A model generated the notes under the pieces. It saw nothing but the letters and a program-made list of their open reading frames with translations, made no database searches and was not told where the DNA came from. A stretch of 64,000 nucleotides of DNA, from the NCBI GenBank assembly GCA_030867875.1, contig JAOWCC010000577.1, forward strand, positions 144,452,344 through 144,516,343. The letters are read 5' to 3'. Of this stretch, positions 56,216-64,000 are shown in pieces. Numbering within the stretch: position 1 is the first letter of the stretch; each line of letters starts with the position of its first letter. Source of the stretch: Actinernus sp. WN-2022. Lineage: Eukaryota > Cnidaria > Anthozoa > Actiniaria > Actinernidae. The position numbers were made by a program, and so were the translations under genes.

Positions 56216-56554
56216 GAATAACCCAACCAACCAATAAATACAACCATCCCTTTTGACATATACAGTAGTTACACTGTACCAATATGTGAGTCACCCTATT
56301 ACATTTTCCAGGCAAACATTTGTCATAATTTGTGGAATTCAACTGACCCAATTTGCTTGTACACACTGGTCAGTCATTTTGCCATGTTCAAGCTTTTATA
56401 AATATTAACTCAAATGTCTATATTGCAGGCAACAAAGAGCAGCTCCATCCAAAATACTAACTGAAGACAGTATTATTAAAGTGCTGAAAATTCAAAGGAC
56501 AAGATATTAAACTGTTTATACAGCAAATGTACATAATATTATTACAAAGTTTGT

Positions 56555-56749
56555 CTATTTATACATTGTACTTTCATGTGCCATAAACACGCATAGATAA
56601 GCTGCACTCTGGTGGATAAACTGCACCAAGTGCTCATAAGGTCTCATAAGCTCGAACCTTGGAAAACGTTTCTTGAAGAAATTCAAAAGTTGAGAAAGCT
56701 GCACAACCTTCCTTGCTTCATCAAGGGTAACTTTCATTGAGCTCTCAAA
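56555..56749 (-). CDS. Possible terminal exon of another unrecognised gene
   Basis: An open frame with an acceptor-like CTTGTCTCCAG just upstream and a stop at 56555. It encodes 64 residues rich in Phe, Arg and Leu (LLNFFKKRFPRFELMRPYEH, then FIHQSAAYLCVFMAHE). It has codon-like composition but no recognised domain and no confirmed partner exon. It could be a repeat-derived reading frame. Confidence 0.3.
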   Translation of the reverse strand, partial: FESSMKVTLDEARKVVQLSQLLNFFKKRFPRFELMRPYEHLVQFIHQSAAYLCVFMAHESTMYK

Positions 56750-57064
56750 CTGGAGACAAGTTGGTGAAGACTTACCAATATTTTCAGCTCTGAAGTAGGC
56801 TTCTTGTCTACCTACAAATTTTACATGTGAACAAAAACTAGATACTACTGTCACCATGCACTTGAATGGAAGAGAACAATTGGAAACTAGGAGCTAGTTT
56901 CTACGATGTATGACACAGTCAATATTAGGTACATCAATAGTTCGTCTAGTAATTTTGTTTCTGAAGTAAAATGTCACTTTAGTTTGCTCATTTGTGGACA
57001 CTAATTGTTTTCAAACGTTATTCGGGGATTAAGCTGTGCCACGGTGAGGTGCCTGCAATTCTGA

Positions 57065-57150
57065 AAACAAAAATGTTTTCAGTGATTTTCATACAAACTG
57101 ATGACCCTAACACGTGTGGGATGGTTGAAATCAACGAAAATAAATTATGC
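57065..57150. repeat. Dispersed ~75 bp repeat shared with 19668-19740
   Basis: TTTTCAGTGATTTTCATA, CCCTAACACGTGTGGGATGG and TGAAATCA match the stretch at 19668-19735, between the LINE start and the second satellite block. Confidence 0.6.
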
Positions 57151-57476
57151 AAACATTACTAACAAAAAGTGTGCATAGTATAGTTTTCAAGGAAAAATAT
57201 TGCAAATCATTTCAATCAAGAATTAAGGGAGGGGGGCTTTAACTGTTTGTAGCCAATTAACATGACAGTCCTTTAATATTGAAGGAATTTTCATTCTGAT
57301 GAAGATTTATCGTGTATTGACATTTTTTAATTTGACCGAGGTAAAAATAATCGGAGGAATTTCTCGTATGCCTTATGGCTTTTCTGTTCCGCCCTCTTGA
57401 GAAAATGGCCAACGCGAGCAATAGTATGTGCAAGGCAAAGGAAAACTCAGTGATGTGTCAAGAGTCTGAAGACTTA

Positions 57477-58235
57477 AGGTGATGTTACACGAGACGATCT
57501 TTAACGACGATTTTTCGCGACGATTTTTAATGCATGTTACACGAGACAACTTTTAGCGCAACATTGTTGCGGCAACGGGTATGTTACACGGGACGATTTT
57601 TAGCGCAACATCTAGTTAGCACCTAGGCTCCTACTCCGACACCCTCGTTTAGAAACATGGCTGACGAGTGGGTCTTTGTTTGTTGACGTAGCGAACAGGT
57701 TTCTGGGACGACGTTGCGCGAAAAGTCAACGGCGAGGGTGTTACACGAAGCAACTCCAACAAAATTCGGGCAACAATGTTGCAGCTTTTTGAAGGTAATT
57801 CAAAACTTGCAACATGTTGCCGCAACGAAGATTGCGTTAAAAATCGTCCAGAGCGCCATGTTACACTATGTTGACTTTTCGCGCAACATTGTTGCAAGTT
57901 TTGAATTACCTTCAAAAACCTGCAACATTGTTGCCCGAATTTTGTTGTTGTTGCTTCGTGTAACACCCTCGCCGTTGACTTTTCGTGCAACGTCATCCCA
58001 GAAACCTGTTCGCTACGCCCACGGAAACGAGGCTACGTCAACAAACAAAGACTCCACTCGTCAGCCATGTTTCTAAACGAGGGTGTCGGAGTAGGAGCCT
58101 AGGTACTAGCTAGATGTTGCGCTAAAAATCGTCCCGTGTAACATACCCGTTGCCGCAACAATGTTGCGCTAAAAGTTGTCTCGTGTAACATGCATTAAAA
58201 ATCGTCATTAAAAATCGTCTCGTGTAACATCACCT
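57477..58235. mobile_element. Near-perfect palindromic MITE (759 bp) with TTA duplication
   Basis: The termini AGGTGATGTTACACGAGACG (left) and their mirror on the right are bordered by TTA. The two halves (centre near 57856) are almost complete inverted copies, with the repeated motif TGTTACACGAGACGA and TTTAGCGCAACAT. Open frames on both strands (57649-57996 and 57714-58076) are mirror images and not genes. TTA target fits PIF/Harbinger. Confidence 0.85.
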
Positions 58236-58934
58236 TTAGACGACGAAACGCTGGATACGCTGAAACCGTTTTCAACAAAGTGCAAGTGCAACAGCTGTGT
58301 TCTAGTACTGATGTTATATTTAGGCCGACATGCTCTACCACCTGATTGAACTAGGGGTGCTTTGTAAGAGTTTTTGATCATCAGCTTGAGTAGGTACCCA
58401 AGAAACGCATGGCGGAAAGCGTGTTCATATAGTTGATTTTACTCTAGAGAATATCAACTCGATTGTTTCAGAGTCAATTCAGTTGGTTCAGTCCAGACAT
58501 TTGAATTAAGCTACTACTCTAAATCTTTGTGCCACTGCTGCTCGAATATCCGCCATTATGTCGAGTTTGTTGTTTGTATTTAGGACCACAAGGCATGCTA
58601 GTCTAATATAAGAAAAAAATGCCTCCGAAAATTTTGTTGCCAGATAAAAAACATGAGAAATCTTCATCAGAATGATATTAATCCCGAATAATTTAATGTC
58701 CAAAAACAAGCACATTATCATGGAATTGTACTTCAGAATCAAATTACTAGACGAAAAATTGATGTACCGTACTACCTAATTTTGACAGTGATCACCCGGC
58801 ATACTTTTCTAGATGTTCTTGTCGATAAGCCACACCTCGATTTTGAACAAGAATTTTGGGTCAACAAGAACAAGGTACAGCTTGTCTGAGTGTTATATAC
58901 TGTATCTTCATTTGCCAGTTATTGGCAGTCATTA

Positions 58935-59180
58935 TCATAGTTCCTCATTTAGTTTAGATTGTACTGGATAGGGTGATTCAATGGAGAAAATGTCTTCCCT
59001 TTTTCCTGGGTCCATCTTGTTCATGACTTGAGGCAGTTCAATCACACACCCTCTGTCTTCCCATCTTGCACAATATTCCAGAGTGTATCTAACACATACA
59101 GTTGACTCGGCGTCTTCCACACAAGCATCATAGTTACATGGATTAAACTTGTTCTCTCCATCAAAAATGCAATGCTCTTG
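58935..59180 (-). CDS. Terminal coding exon of an unrecognised gene
   Basis: The acceptor is GAATTACCAG|CAAGAG preceded by a long T-run, and the exon ends at a TGA (58937-58935) after 81 codons. The peptide is Cys-rich in its first half (six Cys, including CIFDGENKFNPCNYDAC and CVRYTLEYC) and acidic at the end. It starts in phase 0, which fits the phase-0 end of the exon at 60732-60919 on the same strand. The family is not recognised. Paired cysteines could mean an extracellular domain, but no signal peptide or membrane segment is visible here. Confidence 0.6.
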   Translation of the reverse strand, partial: QEHCIFDGENKFNPCNYDACVEDAESTVCVRYTLEYCARWEDRGCVIELPQVMNKMDPGKREDIFSIESPYPVQSKLNEEL

Positions 59181-60731
59181 CTGGTAATTCAATTAAAAAA
59201 AAACATGATTATATGCATGCTGCATCCATGTACTTAATGCATGCTCAGTTTATAAGGGATATCGGGGCGTTGCACCTATGACCATCTGTTTGGGAGAACA
59301 ACTCTGAGCTTGTCTTGTTTAGCTGAGGTTCTCCACACAGCTTTATACCAATTTTCACTTATGAGTGAGGGTCTTTATAAAAATTCATGGCGAAGCCCTT
59401 GGTTTTATAAGGAATCAGCTGGAGGTCTTTATGTGGACTTCACTAGCTGGCGCGTAGCCAGGATTTTTTCGGAGTGACGCACGATTGTGAAATTTCAACT
59501 CAAAGAACCCTCCGCTCCACAAACACCACCACAACACCCAACCAACCAAAAATTTTGCTGCGTCCCTGACTAGCTATAGTAAGAGTGAGGGATTTATATA
59601 AGGATTCACGGTTGAGTTTTGAAGTACTAGATAAAGAATGAGCGGACGATCTTTATGTTTTCCCGCAGACATGTAGCTTTAGTAGCAATGTCTCGTATAC
59701 CAAAAACTCAGTAAAAAAAATCAATATTGACGGAGAAATAGCGAAATGAAGTTTTTAACCGGAAGGAAAAAAGTTTCTGTTTAACACATGACAACTGCTC
59801 ACGAAGTCGTTTACCAAAAGTGCGGGAAAACTGGCGCGTATTACATCAACGAGGGTTTACGTTTATTGCGGGGAAAAAATCCACACACGATTCAATAATT
59901 CCATCGGTTGTTCGCCCAAGTCTTCCAAAAAGCAAGCAGGATGCCCTTGGACAAAAAAAACACTAGGCCAAACAGTGCATACGAGCTAAGAGAAGTCCTC
60001 GCAAAACCCGCGGACAAGGGTTCCAATTTTCACTTTCAGGCTGGCAAGAAGATTTGTCTCCAAGTAAGCTTAGATGGAGCATAAAGTCTGATGGTGAATC
60101 TTAGACTGAGTGACTGACTAGCTTGCCGCGATCTACACCATCGACCTAAACATGTATATATTGCAGTGTTGTTTCTCGGTAGCATTCATCTTGGATTCCG
60201 TTGGCCTTTCTTTGCTTTTAGATATTCCATGCCTTCGCTTTCGATACCTTTACGTCTTTCTTATTTTTTAGCATTAGCCGTTAACACAAGAAGAAAACTA
60301 CGAACAAGCGGTGACTACTTAGCTTTGATCGAATATCGGCATGTGTGCTCTTTTCTGCGCTTCCGAGCTTCCAACTCAAGACGAATTCGTTCGATTTATA
60401 AATTATCTGATTACCCCTGACACGATTGTGTAATACAATTCCTCCGAAATGATATAAAGCAAACAGATTTAAAAACCTTAAAATATTTTCGGCGCTGGAG
60501 AAGCGGGATGGCGGGAAATTCGAGATTTTCAAATAACTCAAAACATTTTATATATTCTTGTAGCCAATTTTAACAAGTTTTAACAAGCATTGAAACGACA
60601 TATGATTGAGGTATATACGATTTTTCCTCGAGGCGCAACATAATTTACACTGGAAACACACCCGGAAGGTATCCAGTAACCTTAAAATTCCCTTGTACGG
60701 GTATGTGTGCCTGACAGTTTGCTGTCCTCAC
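59181..60731. other. Intron of the unrecognised gene, with a repeat fragment
   Basis: The part 59930-60681 is related to 28400-29992 and ends with the same terminus (GGTTACTGGATACCTTC read from 60681, followed by TTAA). The rest shows no gene. Confidence 0.55.
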
Positions 60732-60919
60732 CTCTGTTAAGTCAGGACCATTGTGGATTTTCTCATAGTCATCACGTGACATTTTCCCAGTCTCAAATGT
60801 GTATTCACTCATGCGCCTATCTTGTGTACTACATTGGAGTGACCGGGGCTGTGCGCTCTGTGTCTGCTCCTCATGAGCCTTTAGTAATCTTGCAATGAAC
60901 TGGCGGTCTGTTTGATCAC
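60732..60919 (-). CDS. Penultimate coding exon of the same unrecognised gene
   Basis: The acceptor is AAAATAACAG|GTGATC and the donor AACAGAG|GTGAGG. It encodes 62 full codons (DQTDRQFIARLLKAHEEQTQ, then MSEYTFETGKMSRDDYEKIH). It is hydrophilic with a helical look, ends in phase 0 and joins cleanly to the exon at 59180. Earlier exons were not found; they probably lie right of the window. Confidence 0.55.
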
Positions 60920-62600
60920 CTGTTATTTTTGCAGAAAAAAAGATTAGAATCATGCAAATATGATAAAAAATCATAAATATATATTCTCACCAAGTGATCA
61001 TGATCTAAAGATTATTTCACGTGACAAAATGCAAAATGCCAACTGCAGTTCAGGTTTGATATGTGCAGGTTTTAGAAGTTTTAGAGTATTAACAAAAAAT
61101 ATAAATTATAATTATGAGTCAGGCCTTTGAGTACATGTGACAACCGGTCTTCATCTTGAGAATGGCACATTTAACTACCAGAATTAATTAGAAGTGGCTG
61201 GTTTGTCTTTCCACACTCGAGAAATATCTTGCGGAATTAAATTGCCAGAAAATCTCTCAGTCGAAAAACCAAAACCAGTTTGCCGCCATTTTCGCGCGAA
61301 CTGCATATAGACCATGTTGCGCGCGCAACTAGAGCAATCGCTGTCTGTAGGCCGGTGAACCATAACGAGTCTTGGCAGCTCGCGTCTGTTGTTCTACTGA
61401 TGCGTGCGCAACATCGTCAAAATGGCCTATAGGAGTTCTCGTGCCAAACTAATCCATTTTCGGATTCTTTGTTTCTTTTGGTAATTAAAAATCCGTGTGA
61501 TCCGGGATTAGAATCCGATCTTGGTTTCTCCCAAAGAAACGCACCCAAAGTCGACGGTAAAGTAAGTATAAGAAGACATAAGGATGGTTTGTAAAATGAT
61601 CCCCATAGACAGAATGCACTTTTTATGCACAGCTACAGGGGGTTAATCACACAATGGTAGTACGCACGAGTTAAATTGTGTGGTCTTTGCATGCATTTGA
61701 GCGCTCTCACGAGTAGCGAGAAGTTGCAGGCGCCGAATAGATCGGTTACGTACTCATGGCTTTTGTCACGCAAACAGTTCAGAATATATGCGCATATATT
61801 TAAGACGCATTCGTTTTTACAAGTGTGGCAGGACAATGAATAGCACTCGAGCCCGCTAATTTTCTACCCTGCTAGGAACTCTGGGCTAATATTCATGTTG
61901 TAAAACGATGTTAGTACACCGTACAGCTTTAGAGGATGACTTAGTCCATCTCTATTTTTGCTTTGTGATTTAAATGATTTAACAACTGGCAATACGAGGG
62001 ACCTCTGAATCACGCTTACATGTATCTATGTCTTCATATTGCTGGGGTGCATGTGACGTCATCGCCGCCATCTTGGTTCCCTTTAACAAAATATTCCTGG
62101 TTAGCTTCTCTTGTTAGTTCTTATTTGAATCTCTTGGGATTGACTGCACACCACCAATAAGAATCCTCCGGAGGCATCTCTTATTTTGCGCTTCCTGTGG
62201 CAAAAGAGAAGAGGGGGTTTCCCCGTATCCAATTCTCTACAGGGGGATCTTCAGTGACCGAGCCGAGAAAGTTGCAGCTGCGAAGGATATATTTTGTTGT
62301 TGTTTGAGTTCATTTGGGTTGCTTGATCGTTTCGCTACCGGGCTTGCAGTGATGATACCTTGGATACCAGAGATTATAATGCCCTCTCTTAGCCAAAGTC
62401 AGCGAGAAGCGAAGCGACGGGATCTGGGCGGCCCACGTATGAATCTCACTTCCATGCCCAGACTAATCCCTTTTGATTGACACCTGAGAAACGAGTGAAA
62501 TGTGCTTTTGACTAAACCGGTTTTGACCACGTCGGCCAACTCTTTCAGAGAACCGAAATAACTAAAAACGTTTCTCTCCCAAGGATCGCAGTACAACACA
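60920..62600. other. Stretch without assigned gene
   Basis: An open frame at 61633-61836 (minus, 67 codons, CHTCKNEC.. then RALKCMQRPHNLTRAYYHC) has Cys/His content but no recognised family. The rest shows no coding signal; CCGCCATCTTGG at about 62066 resembles a YY1-type site. Confidence 0.35.
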
Positions 62601-62640
62601 GACTGTTTGTCGCCGCTGGTGCAGTAACCAAATCGAGGTT

Positions 62641-64000
62641 CTAGAAGACGTGACACCTGAAGAGCGCGTTGCCAACGTGAACATTGAAGAATCAGAGCTG
62701 CCGAGTATAAAAGCGCTTGGAGTCCAATGGAGTGCCCAAGACGATGTGTTTACATTCAAGTTAAGCCCACCAGATGATGTCGAGCACACAAAACGACGTT
62801 TCTTGAAGAAACATGCCACGTTGTTTGGCCCGTTACAGATGCTTGCTCCATTCACTATAAAGGCGCATATGATGATGCAGGAGACTTGACTTGGGATGGG
62901 ACGAGATTTCCCAGAGAATCTCAAGGAATAATGCAGAGTGGTTTCATCAGCTACAACACCTTGCAGAAATCCAGGTGCCAAGGTGTTATCGTGCAGCTGA
63001 CAAGATGTTGAGCAAAATAACTTCAATTCACATTATGTTGGATGCATCGCGTCTGGCTTATGCAGCAGTCTACTTCATACATCATGCGTATGAAGACGGT
63101 AGTGTGACTGTGAGATTCGTCGCTTCAAAGGCTAAAGTAGCCCCGACGACAGCAGTAAGCATCTCACGTCTTGAACGGATGGCAGCGGTGTTAGGCCTGA
63201 GGTTAGCAGAAAGGGTGACAGCTTTGCTGGAGATCCCCCTTACCACCTGTACCTTTTGGACGGACAGCATGGATGTCATTTACTGGATTCAGGGGCAGTC
63301 GAGACGATACAAAACCTTTGTAGGAAATCGTGTATGAGAGATTCATCAGAGGTCGAACCCGAAGCAATGGAGGTACGTACCCACAAAAGAAAAATGATTG
63401 TGCTGATGACGCATTTCGAAGTTGGGACGCTGGCATGCTGACTCCTGAACACCGCTGGTTCAGAGGACCGCAGTTCCTGTATGGAGGAGAAGATAGATGG
63501 CAACCCAGAAGTATACTAACGCAAAAGAGAATTCAGAAGAGTGCCAAAATGATGTATCAAAGACAAAGCTGGCATTTGCGGTATCCCACCCGCTAATGAA
63601 CATACTGAAGTATTCCAGTTGGACGAAGTTACGCCGACTCACAGCATGGGTTCTAAGGTTTGCCAACTGCTGCATGCTGAAGCTGAAGAATCAAATGAGT
63701 CAGGATGTTTTGCTGATGACGGAGGGAAACTGCTGTCCCCTCAAGAGATTCACCAAGCAGAGAAATACTCAAGCAGAGAGATTCCCGGAAGAAATCAAAA
63801 GCCTAAAGGATGGAGGAAAGGTCGACAAGCGTAGTCAATTGAAAGCACTCAGTCCAATACTTGACAAGGAAGGTGTATTGCGCATGGGAGGTCGTCTAAC
63901 AAGAGCAAATCTACCCTATGACGCCAGGTACCGATAATCTTACCAAAGAAGCACTACATAACTGGCCTGGTCATAACGGAAGTGCATGACCGCAGTCATC
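62641..64000 (+). pseudogene. BEL/Pao retrotransposon pol fragment, runs off window
   Basis: Plus-strand coding debris in order: the end of the RT region (LGVQWSAQDDVFTFKLSPP, FGPLQMLAPFTIKAHMMMQ), the Pao RNase H-like region (LDASRLAYAAVYF, SISRLERMAAVLGLRLAERV, FWTDSMDVIYWI) and the start of the integrase zinc-binding region (KEGVLRMGGRLTRANLPYDA). A frameshift near 62888, another after 63337 and more near 63480-63600 break it. The element continues beyond the right edge; the 5' part is absent or left of 62600 in unrecognised form. Confidence 0.88.

Noticed and set aside
57649..58076. Two overlapping 115-120 codon open frames on opposite strands
   Set aside because: They are mirror images produced by the palindromic MITE.
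62562..63026. 154-codon minus-strand frame at the right end
   Set aside because: It is antisense to the BEL/Pao pol frame, which carries recognisable motifs on the plus strand.

Overview
The window is eukaryotic nuclear DNA from an animal. It is AT-rich, with a spliced conserved gene, long introns and many nested transposons. The CR1/L2-type LINE fragments, the BEL/Pao pol fragment, the many TACATGTA words and the intron-rich gene suggest an anthozoan cnidarian, probably a stony coral. That assignment is an inference; no marker gene proves it.

The backbone is the 5' part of one host gene on the minus strand: PSME4, encoding the proteasome activator PA200/Blm10. Twelve coding exons can be read from the start codon at 53231 down to 5280. 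Their splice phases fit together and give 480 codons, about the first quarter of the protein; the rest lies beyond the left edge. Upstream of PSME4, also on the minus strand, are the last two coding exons of an unrecognised gene (60919-60732 and 59180-58935) and one weaker exon-like block (56749-56555).

Almost everything else is repeats, mostly in PSME4 introns. Intron 10 (6.2-12.6 kb) holds a 2.7 kb TA-flanked inverted-repeat element and a LINE split by a second TA-flanked element. Intron 8 (13.1-21.8 kb) holds a 2.5 kb CCCAT/GGATCC satellite and a decayed LINE. Intron 5 holds several TTAA-flanked elements. Intron 4 (30.6-48.3 kb) holds the most striking structure: a LINE interrupted by an 11.6 kb foldback-like element. 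Its inverted arms are tandem arrays of a 48/56 bp unit (about 3.5 kb and 1.6 kb), bounded by an exact 8 bp target duplication; excising it restores the LINE reading frame. Intron 1 holds a TA-flanked element with inverted internal minisatellites.

The right end (53.8-64 kb) carries retroelement debris (a BEL/Pao gag-like piece, an L1/Tx1-like 3' piece, and a BEL/Pao pol fragment running off the edge) and palindromic MITEs. The 5' flank (1-5.2 kb) has a TA-flanked element with internal repeats and a TTAA-flanked element. No tRNA, rRNA, CRISPR array or intact transposase was recognised.
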